Shown here one piece after another: positions 1 to 12,154 of a stretch of 64,000 nt of DNA; the first letter of the stretch is position 1, and each line of letters starts with the position of its first letter. Made by a program: the position numbers and the translations under genes. The notes under the pieces are model-generated. The model was not told where the DNA came from. It saw only the letters and a list, made by a program, of their open reading frames with translations, and did no database searches. The DNA is from Acorus gramineus (taxonomy: Eukaryota > Streptophyta > Magnoliopsida > Acorales > Acoraceae): the NCBI GenBank assembly GCA_030737835.1, contig JAUJYN010000038.1:558001-622000 (forward strand). The letters are read 5' to 3'.

Positions 1-1751
1 CCAAGGCTTCCTAGCATGAGAACAGGGGACATGGTGCATGGCTCATACACATATCCTAAGGGTGCAAGTCCCTAACATGCAAAGTCTAGGGTAGCATGCA
101 TTCTACATTTAAATCATGCTCGCATGAAATATACATTACAACGGTTAATATCAATCCATGGTGCCCCAGGATAGGCCGGTATACGCCCAAATGCGTACAA
201 CGCCTCTCTACTGGGTTGGATTGTCCCACTCACCAGAAGCCGGGTCGTCGCGCGACCGTCCGTCAAGATCTGCAAGACAGGCATTTATACGGTGAGTAAA
301 CTACATAAATACTCCAAAATACATTAAAAATACTCTAAAAATACCCAACACTCGGACAAGCGTACATATGGCCCGTACGCACGCGTATCCGAGTATCCCG
401 ACTCACTCCCGAACCCACCGGGCAACCGCACGCACGGCCACCCGCCTCGGGCGCACAGCCGAGCCCGGCACGCGCGCCAAGGCGCCCTGTTGAACTCAGC
501 CCGCACGCCCGGACACCACCGGCGTACTGCCGCACGTCTGCCCGCGCGCCCCGACGCACTGCCGCACGCACGCGCACGCTCGCGCGCGCCCGCGCGCACC
601 GCGCGTCCAGCCCAGCGCGCCCTCGCGCGCACTGCATGCACGCCCCAGCACGTGCACGCACTGGCCCCCAGCACCGCGTGCACTGGTCCCCAGCACCTCG
701 CCCAGGCGCATGCCCAGGCGCCCTGCCCAGCACCCAGGCACAGTGCCCAGGCGCCCTGCCCGCGCGCGCGCACTCTCGCGCGCGCACCCGCGCGCACTCC
801 CGCGCACACCCCCGCTCGCGCCAGCACCCGCGCGCACCCGCGCGACCACTCCGCGCGCACCCGCGCACCCGCGCGCGACTGCGCGCCCGACTGCGCCCGC
901 CAGCGCCCAGCGCCACCCGCGCGCACGCCCTCGCGCACGCGCGCGCGCCCCTGCCAGCTGCTGCGCCTGAGCTGCCTGTGCTGCTGCCTGCTGCCCGGGA
1001 CTGCCAGCCCGAGCTCCTCCACCACCCACCTCCGACCACCCCAAGGACTCCGACCACCTCGCACAGCCCTCCGACGGCCACCCACCGCCGCCGACCACCA
1101 CCCAACCTCAAATCCACCCTCCTAGCATACATCTATGCAAGAAAAGAGAGGAAAAGTGGCTTACCAAGGGGAGGAAAGGAAATCCGGTTGCTCTCCGCGC
1201 ACCGAAACCTCTCCCAAAAGGCTTCCAACGCCCGGATCTACTCCCACCTCCGAAATGGTCCAAAACAGAGGAGAAGAGAGGGGGGACGGAGGGGCTAATC
1301 TCGCCGGAATTCGAATTTGAAAGCACCGGGGTGTAGATCGGGACCCGATCTACACTTCCTATGCTTTAGGTTTTTGGGTTTGAGGGGTCTAGGGGGCTCA
1401 AAAGTGAGAAAAGGAGAGAGGGGAGAGAGAAAATCAATTTGGTAGGGATGATGAATAGTGATTTCGAAATTAGATCCCACCTATATATAGCGAGCGACTT
1501 AAAAACCCAGATACGCCCCGAAACTGTGAAATTTTGGGAACGTTACCGGAATTCGATGAAACTTTCGTGAGAGGCCTAAAATGGCACCAGGACACCAAAT
1601 ATGCAGTTAGATTTCCAATCGGAGTCCTCTAGCTTAGGACGATAGCTAACAGTCCAAAAATTAGCGTTCCTATTGAAAACCGAAAAAAAATGAAAAACTG
1701 CCAGAACGCTCTAACGGTTACCAGCAGGCTAAAGGTGACACATATATAACA
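1..1751 (-). repeat. LTR of long-LTR Ty3/Gypsy family, truncated by window edge
   Basis: Minus-strand LTR whose U3 end (reverse complement of TGTTATATATGTGTCAC) stops at 1751. The left part lies outside the window; position 1 already corresponds to the middle of the complete LTR at 43729-46820. It contains the GC-rich low-complexity segment (about 480-960), the 25-nt palindrome at 1331-1355 and the conserved splice-like signals (reverse of CTTGCAG near 265-275, reverse of CTTGGTAAG near 1155-1165). It cuts the hAT open frame that begins directly at 1752. The long frames across 324-1298 on both strands are GC artefacts. Confidence 0.9.
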
Positions 1752-4115
1752 TACACCACCTGGTTCAACTGATCCAGGATGGAAGTATGGGTATTTGATG
1801 AGCAAGAGCGATACCAATTCGGTCACTTGTAGGCTATGTTCCAAAATCATCAAAGGAGGGATTAATAGGTTGAAGCAACACCTGGCACACATTCGAGGAA
1901 ATGTGGCTCCATGCAAGCAAGTTGATGAGGAGACAAAAAAAGCCATCAAAGATTATATGGAAGGATTGTCTAAGAAGAAGGAAGTCAAAGCAAAAGATTT
2001 GAGGGAGGTTCGGGAGGAAGTAGACATTGGTGGTGGAGAGACAAATACTGGAGTTGGAGGGACGAGTACTGAGGTAGAATCTGACAGTGTGGCTAAAAGA
2101 CCTCGTGTTGAGGTGTCAGATGCGAGACAAAAAGGGAAGATGCGACAAACATGCATTAAAAATGATTTGCCAAAGACCAAAGAGATAGAGTACTGGGTTA
2201 CTTGGCTAAATGGGTATACAAAGCTGGCCTTTCATTTAATTCCCTAATGATGAATGACTTTGTGGCTTTTTGTGAGGCAGTTGGACAATATGGCCCTGGA
2301 TTCGTACCTCCATCATATCATGAGCTCAGCCAGACTCTCCTAAAGAAGGAGGTTCAGAACACAAAAGAGAGGTTGCAGAGTCATGTAGAAGAGTGGAAGA
2401 GAACTGGTTGTTCTATTATGACAGATGCATGGACTGACAGGAAAGGTAGAAGTATCATGAACTTGTGTGTCAATTGCATATTAGGCACAAGTTTTTTGAG
2501 ATCTATTGATGCTTCTAAAGAGTCACACACTGCTGATTACATTTTTGGCTTGGTAGACTCATGTATTATGGAAGTTGGAGTTGATAATGTTGTTCAGGTT
2601 GTCACAGATAATGCATCAGCCAATTTGGCAGCAGGAAGAATAATGAAAGCAAAATATCCTCATATCTTTTGGACATCATGTGCTGCCCATACCATAGATT
2701 TGATTCTTGAGGAAATTGGCAAAGAACCAAAGGTAAATAGTGCTGTGGAGAAGGCTAGAACTGTTGCTACTTTCATTTATAGCCACACGAAGATCTTGAG
2801 TATGATGCGCCGCTTTACCGAAAAAGGAGAAATTGTGAGACCTGGAGCCACAAGATTTGCCACTATGTTTCTTTCCTTAGAGAGTATATATTCAAAGAAG
2901 GATAAACTTAGATTGATGTTTACTTCTGAAGAATGGAGGGATTGCAAGTGGTATCACACAAGGAAAGGGCAAAAGGCATCAGATATTGTGATAAGTCCAA
3001 GTTTTTGGAATCAAGTTGCATTGGCCATTAAAATCTTTGCACCTTTGTTTCATCTCCTTCGCATTGTAGATGGTGAACAGAGACCTTCAATGGGTTTTGT
3101 ATATGGTGGTCTTGAGGAAGCTAAAAAGGAGATAATGGAATTGTTTAAGGATGTTGAATCATCTTACATGCCTTTTATTGCTCCTATTATCTCGAAGTCA
3201 AAAGGAAGATTAGATGGTCCTCTTCATTGTGCAGCATATTATCTCAACCCCTACTACTTTTTTAGAGACCGTACTTTCATTGAAAGCAACAGGGAATTGA
3301 AGAGTCATTTGCGGGAATGCATTGAGATTTTCTACCCTGCCTTGGAAATTCAAGATGTAATTACAAGGAAAGAATTGATTGCATATAAGAATGCCGATGG
3401 ACTCTTTGGAAAGCCATTAGCTGTGTTGCAACGATCCATTAACAATGATGACTACAATCCTGGTAATAAATATTTAATTGTGAATAATATATTATTTGCT
3501 TTCTACATTTATTTAAATGCTCATGTACTTTGTTAACACTTGAAATCTTATTGTGTAGCTAACTGGTGGGACGTGCATGGATTGGAAACACCGCATTTGC
3601 AATTAATGGCTTGCAAAATATTGAATCTCACTGCATCTTCTTCTGGGTGTGAGAGAAACTGGAGTTCTTTTGAGGGGGTAATTTATTTTTATTTTGCTAT
3701 TCACTTTTTTACAAATTTACAACTTTTTATTGATTATGAATTTACTATATTTTATTTACAGATTCATTCAAAGAAAAGAAATAGACTTGAAGTCCAAAAG
3801 TTAAATGACTTGGTATATGTTCAATTCAATGCCAAGCTCATGGATCGAAAGAAAGAAAGGGCCCAAAATGGTAAAGATCCTCTTTCTTCGAAAGATCGTG
3901 CTCATGCTTACAAGTGGATTGCTGAAAAGGATGCAGAGGAGGAGGTCTTCCCTGAATCTGGACTGACAAGAAGAGGAGAGCCTTCCACGTCTACTTCATC
4001 ACGATTGCTTGATATTGATGAGGACATGCATGAGTTAGATGAGACTGATGACGTCCCTGATGATGAGACTGATGATGATGTCTCTAATGCTAGTATTGAA
4101 TGGGAATCAGACTAA
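1752..4115 (+). pseudogene. hAT-superfamily transposase (BED finger, DUF659, dimerisation domain), truncated
   Basis: Three exons can be read. The first is open from the LTR junction at 1752 to 3462. It starts with a BED-type zinc finger (about 1760-1920: DPGWKYGY, then CRLC and later H and C ligands), followed by an acidic linker. A DUF659/RNase H-like core follows, with MTDAWTDRKGRS and VVTDNASAN giving the two Asp regions. An intron 3463-3558 (GT/AG) joins to 3559-3677, and a second, 3678-3761, joins to 3762-4115. The C-terminus has the hAT dimerisation motif CERNWSSFEG then IHSKKRNRL and ends in an acidic tail. Faults: the 5' end is removed by the LTR, and the frame shifts near 2195-2210, between the finger part (stop near 2247) and the core frame beginning about 2202. 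The family normally cuts and pastes with 8-bp target duplications. Inactive as it stands. Confidence 0.88.
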
Positions 4116-4499
4116 TTTATATTGTTTTATTTGTAGAGTGATTGTGTATTTGTGTGAACTTTTGTTTTATTATGTTATGTGAACTATATTCTACTTTGTT
4201 TTATGTTTAAATGTTTCATCACTTTCATGTCTCATTGCTAAATTGTGTTTGTGCATGTCATTTGAATTGAATACTTATGGTTAAATAGACTTATATATCT
4301 AATTTATGCATTTTTATTGTATTATAGGTGCCACCGTGTTTCTACTGAATTATTGAATGGATTGTTCATTGTTGCAGGATATTATTTTACAACTCCTTTG
4401 GATTATTGACATAAAAGGTTAGATTTATTTAAATTTATGATATTAGCTTGTTAACTCTTGTTTATAAATAATCACCATAGAATAATTCATTTTTTAATT

Positions 4500-4605
4500 T
4501 TTATTAATAAAAAATTACAGAACCGCATATACTCCCGCATACTGCATATACTCTGTGCGGTACCCTAGCCGCACGGAAACCGCATCCCGCATATCAGAAC
4601 ACTAG
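4500..4605. repeat. Probable hAT 3' subterminal repeat region
   Basis: About 400 bp after the transposase stop there is a cluster of short motifs of the form CCGCAT/CCGCAC (around 4522, 4533, 4566, 4574, 4581 and 4590), ending near CAGAACACTA. Subterminal motif clusters of this kind are typical of hAT ends. The matching 5' end is missing, so the terminus and target duplication cannot be confirmed. The sequence after 4605 already resembles the flank of the FAR1 element (ATGTAACT motifs). Confidence 0.45.
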
Positions 4606-4885
4606 ATATATGTAACTCAGTTCAAGAAAAAATGTAACTAACCATCAAGTATATGTACTATGTTGAAAGACAATGTAACTAAAACAAAATAAATGTAACT
4701 GAATATCACATTGCAAATGAAGTTCACTTCAAATAAACAAACTTACAATATCATGTCCATGGAAACGATAAAACATAAAAATGGACAAAAGGATAAAACA
4801 AGAAATCAAGAGACAACATATCCAACATCTTCACGAGCATTCTGCATGTTACAACTTTCAAAATCAAGAGGCAACATGCTGCATG
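4606..4885. other. 3' flank of the FAR1 element with ATGTAACT motifs
   Basis: AT-rich stretch with repeated ATGTAACT-like words (near 4614, 4631, 4671 and 4693) and no coding potential of its own. The same word clusters appear in other parts of the FAR1 element (7975-8060, 11690-11880), so I assign it to that element. Confidence 0.5.
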
Positions 4886-6093
4886 TTACAGCATTTTAAG
4901 TTCCTTTCTTTTTGATGGAGGACACCCTTTACTTCGAATCTTGATAGGAGAGTGAACATTTAAATCTGGCAGTGGTTCTTCACCAATAATACCACATCTA
5001 GGATTTTTATTGGGCATATTGATGAGAGAAGCATGCAAGGAATCAAGATACTTTTTGCAAAACTCGAGTTTCTCATGAGAAACAACAGCAGCCTCAGCAA
5101 CATTCACAAATTTGGAGTACAATTCATGATGCCTCCGCATATATTCATTTGACATCTCATCCACATAACAATTATTGACATAATTGTGTTTTCGTTTGAT
5201 GCCCTTCCACCAATGATCGAGAATATAATGCGAGCTAACTTCCATTGTGTTGGTATGTATCAAAATTTTAATAGAATGTTTACACATGATACCATAAAAT
5301 TCAAAAAGACAACACAGGACATCAAACTTCTTGCCTGCCTTCATCAAAATGAACCCCATAAGCTGTTTTCCTTGTTGCACCATCTTTTCCACTGGAGACA
5401 TCAGTAACCAGAAAAGATTTGACACCACTAACGTCAGATACCGGGACCAAATTGCAATAGATTAACCCCTTAATTTCGTTCTGAAACTTCCTAAAGATAT
5501 CATGTGTATAAACCTCCTAAAACTGCTTCTCAAACGGAAAATCAGTAAGCAATGGAATGCTTGAGTTCATAGAATGAAAATCTGCCTTCTCTTTTTTTTT
5601 CGACCTTGCTTCTCAAAGCATTGTCATATTGTTCCACAAATTACTTCAACGTTGTTTTCGAATTAACATAATCATCGAAAAAGGCGTTCATGCTTTCAGT
5701 TCTCTGCGTAGTTGACATACCAGCCCAGAATGTTTCTTTCACATAAACTAGTGCCCATCGCGAGCGATTGTTCAATAGTAATGAAAGCCAAACATTGTTA
5801 CTCAGTCCATATTCCGCTGTCATTTCCAACCAATTGTGATAAAACTCATCAGTTGTTAGAGACTCATACACTATGGACTTCATGTTATATATGTGTCACT
5901 TTTTGGCCTGCTGGTAACCGCATAATTTCGGACAGTTAGCTATCGTCTGAGCTAGAGGACTCCGATTAAAAATCTAACTGCGTATTATGTGTCCTGGTGC
6001 CATTTTAAGCCACTCATGAAAATTTCATCGAATTCCGGCAACGTTTCTGAAATTTCGCAGTTCCGGGGCGTATCTGGGTTTTTAAGTCGCACA

Positions 6094-6102
6094 CTATAAA
6101 TA
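6094..6102 (+). promoter_or_regulatory. LTR TATA box
   Basis: CTATAAATA about 210 bp into the LTR, followed by a CT-rich stretch. The same position in other copies holds similar A/T boxes. Probable core promoter of the retrotransposon. Confidence 0.55.
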
Positions 6103-6419
6103 TGTGAGATGTAATTTTTGAAAACACTATTCATCATCCCTACCAACCTTCCCTCTCTCCTCTTTCTCTCTTTTCCTTCCATTTGAGGCCCTTAGACCCT
6201 CAAAACCAAAAACCTAAAACCTAAGAAGTGTAGATCGGGTCCTGATCTACACCCCGGTACCTTTAAATCCCGTTTCCGACGACTCTAGCCTCTCCGACCT
6301 CCCCTCTTTCTCCTCTGTTTTGGTCCGTTTCGAGGGCCGTGGTAGATCGGGGCGTAGGAGGGCCGTTGAGAAGGGTTTCGGTGCGCGGAGAGCACCCGGT
6401 CACCCCTTCCTCCCCCTTG

Positions 6420-7458
6420 GTAAGCTTCTTTCCCTCTTATTTCTTGCTTAGATGCTTGATAGGAGGGGGTTTTTGGGTTTGGGAGGTGGTCGGCGGCAGT
6501 GGGGGGTCGTCGGAGGTGGTTGGGGGCCGTCGGAGGGTTGTGGGGTGGTCGGAGGTGGGTGGTAGGGGAGCTCGGGCTGGCAGGCTCTGTTCCGGGCAGC
6601 AGGCAGCAGCGGCAGTGGCCCAGGCTGGGCGCGCGCGGGCATGCGCGCGTGCGTGCGTAATCGCGGCGTGCGCGCGGTATGCGCGGGTCTGGTGCGAGGA
6701 GTTGGTCGGGCAGCTGTGCGCGGGTCTGGTCGAGCGGCTGGTGCGGGGAGATGTGTGAGTGGTCGATGCGCCCGGAGTGCGTGCTGGGGGCGCGCGCGTG
6801 CGTGCGCGCAAGCGTGCGCGCGGGCGTGCGCTCGGGGAAGAGCTGGAGGCCAGCTAGGCGTGCAAGCGCGGGGTGCTGTGCGCGAGGTGATGGCGAGCTG
6901 CGCGCGAGGTGCTGGTCGCGCGGGTCTGGGCGCGAGGTGCTAGTCGCGCTGGTCTGGGCGCGAGGTGCTGGTCGCGCTGGTCTGGGAGCGAGGAGCTGGT
7001 CGCGCGGGTGCTAGACGTGCGGGCAGGGGTGGTGCGTGCGTGAGGTGCTGGCCGGGGCAGTGGTGGTGCTGTGCGCGAGGTGGTGGCCGAGGGCAGTGCG
7101 CGCGGGATGGAGCGGCGAGGCAGTGTGGTGCGCGCGGGGCGCGGTGAGGCGGCCGTGGTGCGCGCGAGGCGCGGCGAGGCGGTAGAGGTGCGCGCGAGGC
7201 GCAGCGAGGTGGCGGAGGTGCGCGCGGGGTGCGTGCGGGGCGAGGCGCTGCGCGCGGGGGTGTGCGTGGTGCTCGTGGGCCGGCGCAAGGCGTGCGGGGT
7301 GCGCGGGCTGAAGCGCGACGGTGCACTCGGGCGGTCGGGTGGCCGTGCGGGTGGTTGCCGGGGGTGTTGGGTGTTTGATTTGGGGTTTTGGGGTATTTAT
7401 TTGTGTATTTAATGATAATTGAGGATTTATACTTACCAAGTAATACCGTGTCTTGCAG
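6420..7458 (+). other. Putative intron in the LTR leader
   Basis: Donor CCCTTG|GTAAGC and acceptor GTCTTGCAG|ATCT flank the GC-rich, length-variable segment. Both signals recur at equivalent sites in the other LTR copies. Confidence 0.5.
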
Positions 7459-8303
7459 ATCTCGACGGACGGTCGCGCGTCGACCCGAGGTCCTGTGAGT
7501 GGGACAACCCCACCCAGTTTGGGAGGCGCTACATGCTTTGGGCGTGTACCGTCCTCCCCTGGGGCACATAGTTAGTAGCGCCGCGTCCCACGAGTTTTGA
7601 GGCCATCAGCATCCTTCTTTCTGTTGTATGTATATATTCTGTGCTTGGGCACCTAGTTTGGATTATGTATGGATTTTTATTGTGTATATATGGACATGTT
7701 GGCTCTCACAGGACGTATGATTATGTATCGAGTCTGTAGTATGTTTTGACTACAGACTCAGTCTTTTAGCTTCCGCATTTGGTGTATATATTATGTCAGC
7801 CCTGCTTTTATCTGTGAGGTCATTTTTAGTTGTTGTTTGTGGTATATTATTGAACTCTTGTTACTGATATCATATATACACTTGCCGCGTCCCGGGGACG
7901 GCCGCCCTGGGGCGTGACACTTCAATCGTATCTTAATGTCATTATAATTTTTGTACCTGCAAAATATAGTAGATTGAGAAAAAACAGTTTAGAAAATGTA
8001 ACTGAAAATGATAAAATGTAACTAGAGTACAATTTTAAATCATATGTAAATGGAATGTAACTAATTTATATCATAATATAATTGACAAGTACAGAATGCA
8101 AACCTGCCTAGTTTTTCAGGGATTTTCTTCATGATATGCCATAAACACAATCGATGACGCGAATGTGGAAACACTTGTGAAACAGCACCCTGAATAGCTT
8201 TGCACTGGTCAGTAATTATGGCATTCGGTTTACATCCTGACATGCACTCCAGCCAAGCTTTGAAAAACCATATATATGTTGCAGTGTTTTCATTGGACAA
8301 TAA

Positions 8304-10800
8304 TGTTATATATGTGTCACTTTTTAGCCTTTTGGTCACCTTTGGGTCATTTCTAGCAGTTTTTCAATTTTTCTTTTTTCGATCGGAACTGCTAAAATTT
8401 TGGACTTTTATCTATCTACATGAGTTCGAGAGCTCCGATTGAAAATCTAACTGCACATTATCAGTTCTGGTGCCATTTCAAGCCACTCATAAAAATTTTA
8501 TCGTATTCCGGTAACGTTTTAGAAAATTTGGCAGTTCCGAATTGTATCCGGGTTTTGACCGATTTTGGATTGTCAAAGGGTGACTTTGACCAAGTCAAGA
8601 AGACTTGGACCAAGTCAAAGTTGACCATTGACTAGGTCAAGGGCTTTTGTTTTTTTGTTTGGTTGGGTTGACTCAAAGTCAAGCCTCACCAACCCACTTT
8701 TTCTCATAAATGTGAGTGTGTGTGTGTGTGAGTGTGTGTGTGTGTGTACCTAGTTGTGGGCGTCCCCTTCCATCTCCATCTCCCTCTCCCTCTCACTCTC
8801 TCCTTCACTCCCTCTTCCTTGTTTGTTCTAAATAGAGGTAGTAAAAGAAGAAGAAGAAGAAAGACCTAAAAAGGAGAAGAGAAGGTATGTGTGTGTACAA
8901 ACTTTGTGTGTTGTTTGTTCTTGTTTCCCTTCTCTCTAACTCCCTCTCATGCCTTCCCTCCCCACCCCTGATTTCAGCCATCAAAGGCTTGGAGAGTGGC
9001 TGAGAAGGTGGTGGTGTTGGTGGTGGCGGTAGAGGTGGTTTGGTGCGCAAAGGGCACCCGAGTACCCCCCCCCCCCTTTTCTTCCTCTCCTTTTGGTAAG
9101 TTCTCCTCCTCCCTTAGCTTGTTTTAGATGATTGTTAGGGCTTTGAAGTGTTCAAGCATGCTATGCATATGTGGTAGGGGGTGTGGGAGGGCTGAGGAGG
9201 GGGTGGGGGAAGGTTGGGCGTGCGCAGTCGGGCGCACGGGCAGGACGCGCAGTGCGCGCGGCAGCGCGTCTGGGCGCGCGGGCAGGCGCGCGGCAGTGCA
9301 CCAAGGGTGCTGGGGCGCGTGCGTGCATGCGTATGCGTGCGTACGCGTGCGGGGGGCCATGCGTGTGGCTGCCCGAGGGTTCGGGTAGTAGTCGGGGCAC
9401 TCGGACTCGCGTGCGTACGTGCGTGCTCGCATGCGTGCGAGCCCGTATGCATGCTTGTCCGAGTATTTGGCATTTCTAGTAAATTTCATGTATATTTGTG
9501 TAGTTTACTCACCATATTGAATGCCCATGTCTTGCAGATCTTGGCGAACGGTCACGCAACGACCCGGGTTGCGGTGAGTGGGTCAATCCAACCCAGTAGG
9601 GAGGCGTTCGATGCACGTAGGCGTGCATTGCCCTCCCCTGGGGCACCATAACTGCATATTAACTTGTGTGAATGAAAACCTATGTTAATGCATGTTTTGC
9701 TATGATGTAACCATGCCATGTTAGACATTGTATGCTAGGGATATACATCCATGTATCATGTATAGAGGCCCATACATGCCTAGACACCATGTCCCATGCT
9801 TGAAAAGCCTTGATCTATGCATGTTTCCCATTTAGTCTAATTTAATTAAATCAAAATGAGATTATGTTAGTATAAGAATGCCTTAGCAAATATTATAACC
9901 TTGTTATTACAATATATGTTTCCCCGCATCTTAGTTATGCGCCCTAGAGGAATTCTTGAGAATTCATTACCTTAGTAGTGTTAGTGATCGTTGTCGACGG
10001 ATCCAAGAGGATCGTATCCATGAGAGTAGGTTGTTTTCTCTCTTTTGTTGGATCCGAGTAGGAACTAACCGGGTTGGAAAAAGCTGTCCTGACAGAGGGC
10101 TCCCATCGGTAGGTACTACCGATGCATTCGGGAATGTACCGACCATGGGAGTATACCAGGTAGAGGCTACCCGGGGAAAGGGCTACCGGTGGACCAAGGG
10201 TGTGGAGCAGTCTAATCTGTCCCAAAAGGCCTATGTCACCTCTAAAGGGTGAGGGTGAGGGTGGGGTGGGTCGGCGATGCTACGACCCACTAGTTTGTAC
10301 AGTTACTCCCGTTTAGGGACTTTAATTATTTTAAGGTTAATATGAGTTGTGTTGCATAGATTGTGCCATTCACTGAGCATGTGGCTCACCCCTCGCATAT
10401 TCTTTTCCTCCAGTCTGAAGGAGGAGCTCCCCGAGGCATCACATCAGTAGCAGAGTAGCGTTCACGTTTTGGGTTCTGTGAGTGAGAGGCCATTAGCATC
10501 CCCTTCTTTTGCTTGTATGTATTGTTATCCGTGCTTGGGCACAACACTTGTATATGGATGTCTTTGTTTATATTGGCTCTCACAGGACAGTTGATTATGT
10601 ATTCTGGTCTGTAATATGTCTTTGAATTACAGACTCAGTTGTTTAAGCTTCCGCTATATGTATATATATTATGTCAGCTACATTATTAATTGTGTTATTA
10701 TCTTCGAGGTTGTTTAGAGTCTTTTTTTGATCTCCTGTAAGAACTGCTGATATTATATATATTTGCCACATATCGGGGACAGCCGCCCTGGGGCGTGACA
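8304..10800 (+). repeat. Solo LTR of a diverged subfamily, TSD AATAA
   Basis: Starts TGTTATATATGTGTCAC and ends GGGGCGTGACA, with AATAA at 8299-8303 and 10801-10805. It interrupts the FAR1-like gene a second time. It differs from the main subfamily in its U3 and GC core (about 9180-9450). It lacks the ~120-bp module, showing the uninterrupted AAATATTATA site at 9888-9897. It holds donor GGTAAG near 9095, acceptor TTGCAG near 9535, a TG microsatellite (about 8711-8748) and a C13-14 run near 9066. Confidence 0.95.
10247..10270 (+). promoter_or_regulatory. G-quadruplex-type motif in LTR
   Basis: GGGTGAGGGTGAGGG then TGGGGTGGG: four or more G-tracts with short loops. Equivalent motifs lie near 17340, 19114-19143, 35274-35300 and 56028-56057, and on the other strand near 12703, 44290 and 52356. 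Confidence 0.6.
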
Positions 10801-11636
10801 AATAAACCGCATCCAAACAGAACAGATTGACCATGATGATTTACACCAACAAATGGAGCAAATGGCATGTCATACTTATTGGTAAGACATGTTGAACCAA
10901 ATGAAATTACATCTTAAAATGACTCACAAAAAGCTCTTGACCTTACATCAGCCCAAAAAATATTCTTCACCCTTAAGTTGTCATCAAAATCAACAACGTG
11001 AAAAAAATTTGGATTCCTCTTCTACATGCAAACAAAATAATCACAAACAGCTTAAGCATCTCCACTTCCAAGCCTCGTCAATCTCGATCTAGATATATAA
11101 TTCTTAGCATCCTTCTCCTCATATGACATGCAATCAAAACCACCAGCTTTGATAACCAAAGAATTAAAACTTTTTGACGTTCTAACTCCAGCTGATCATT
11201 TAGATCCAAAACTCTTTTTGATAGCGGATCAATTTTATAATGGCAAGCAAAATGATGAGCTTTGAGTAGACTCAAATGATGGTTATGATCTATAACTACC
11301 TTAGAAATCATAAACAACTCACCATCCTTAACAATGATGTTAATCCTAGCTCCACATCCAGTCTTCATAGAAGACCTAGCATTCAAAGATTTCTTCCCAT
11401 TAGAAACATGCTTCCCATTCCTAAAACATGCTAGAGAAAAAAAACCTCTGCTTTCCATTTTCATCATTTTTGCAGTGAATCTTTGCAATGCCAAAACCTT
11501 CCCTATGAGCAAAGTTGTTATAAAATGTACGCACATCTTCTTCTGAATCAAATATCATTCCAACACTTGGCACAGTTGCTTCTGAACATTGCTGCTCAAT
11601 ATCAACAATGAAATCCTTCTTCGGACTGCCTTCCAA

Positions 11637-12154
11637 GGAACATGAAACTGTGTCCCCTATATTTCCTACAAATTCAAAAAAAAATAGTAATGATAATTAA
11701 TTGCTGCAAAGAGGTAGTTACATTTGTGAATGTAACTTGGGTTATAATACAAAATCCATATAATAAGTTACTTACATTCACAAAATCGATGAAGCTAGTT
11801 ACAAAATTCAATACAAACATCAATATCAATGTAAATAGTTAGTTACATTCTCTATAACAAGGGTATGCATGTGTAACTCACATTCAAATGTCAAAGCAAC
11901 AGATATGCCATATTGAAAAATCACATTTGACAATAGAAACAACCAGAATTAACATAAAAAAAACAGAAAAAATGAAACAATTGAAAAACATACAATATAA
12001 ACAAACACCACACCTGAATTGGTAAATATTTCAATGATATCCAAACTGTTCAGTTTTTTCTTTCAATATAAGATTAGACACTTAAAAAGTTGTCCAAAAA
12101 ATGAAATCCAATTGAAGTCTTAGAAATTTTTTTTTGCAAATTTACCACGAAAAT
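11637..12154. other. 5' flank of the FAR1 element (no gene)
   Basis: AT-rich upstream region of the minus-strand FAR1 gene, with many ATGTAACT/GTTACAT words at 11690-11880. The part from about 11950 to 12154 is recognisably similar to 25230-25480 (shared CACCACACCTGAATTGG). It continues at 21857 after the solo LTR. Confidence 0.6.

Larger units (their letters stand above)
5883..7919 (+). repeat. Solo LTR of the Gypsy family, TSD CTTCA
   Basis: Begins TGTTATATATGTGTCAC at 5883 and ends GGGGCGTGACA at 7919. The 5-bp duplications are CTTCA at 5878-5882 and 7920-7924. It interrupts an exon of the FAR1-like gene; removing it and one duplication restores the continuous frame. It contains a TATA box (about 6094-6102), the stem-loop at 6228-6252, donor GT at 6420-6421, acceptor AG at 7457-7458 and a GC-rich core (about 6560-7370). 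Confidence 0.95.
4886..11636 (-). pseudogene. FAR1/MULE-type transposase (FAR1-related) gene, broken by two solo LTRs
   Basis: Read on the minus strand in pieces. 11636-11078: FAR1 zinc-finger DNA-binding domain (CKNDENGK, SLACFRNGK, KTGCGAR, VVIDHNHHL), with a one-base frameshift in a T run near 11445. 11077-10801: start of the MULE domain (NFFHVVDFDDNLRVKNIFWAD) with several stops. 8303-about 8105: continuation (ECMSGCKPNAIITDQCKAI, HRLCLWHIMKKIPEKL). An intron lies at roughly 7975-8105; after it YKNYNDIKIRL resumes and continues at 5882 with KSIVYESLTTDEF. 5640-5429 has stops and a frame change. 5428-4886 carries the SWIM finger (CCLFEFYGIMCKH, with Val where the first Cys is expected) and a basic C-terminus. 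Solo LTRs at 5883-7919 and 8304-10800 interrupt the coding exons exactly, each with a 5-bp duplication. FAR1 proteins are either host light-signalling regulators or Mutator-like transposases. The shared terminal sequences at 22.0 and 25.6 kb favour a transposase here. Confidence 0.85.

Noticed and set aside
324-1298. Several 200-265-residue open frames on both strands
   Set aside because: They overlap in all frames, consist of Arg/Ala/Gly/Pro-rich low-complexity sequence and coincide with the GC-rich LTR core. The same applies to frames at 13681-14643, 15083-16129, 20318-21173, 33472-34506, 45100-46015 and 53180-54337.
1752-1756. TACAC as target duplication of the first LTR
   Set aside because: The other side is outside the window, so it cannot be tested.
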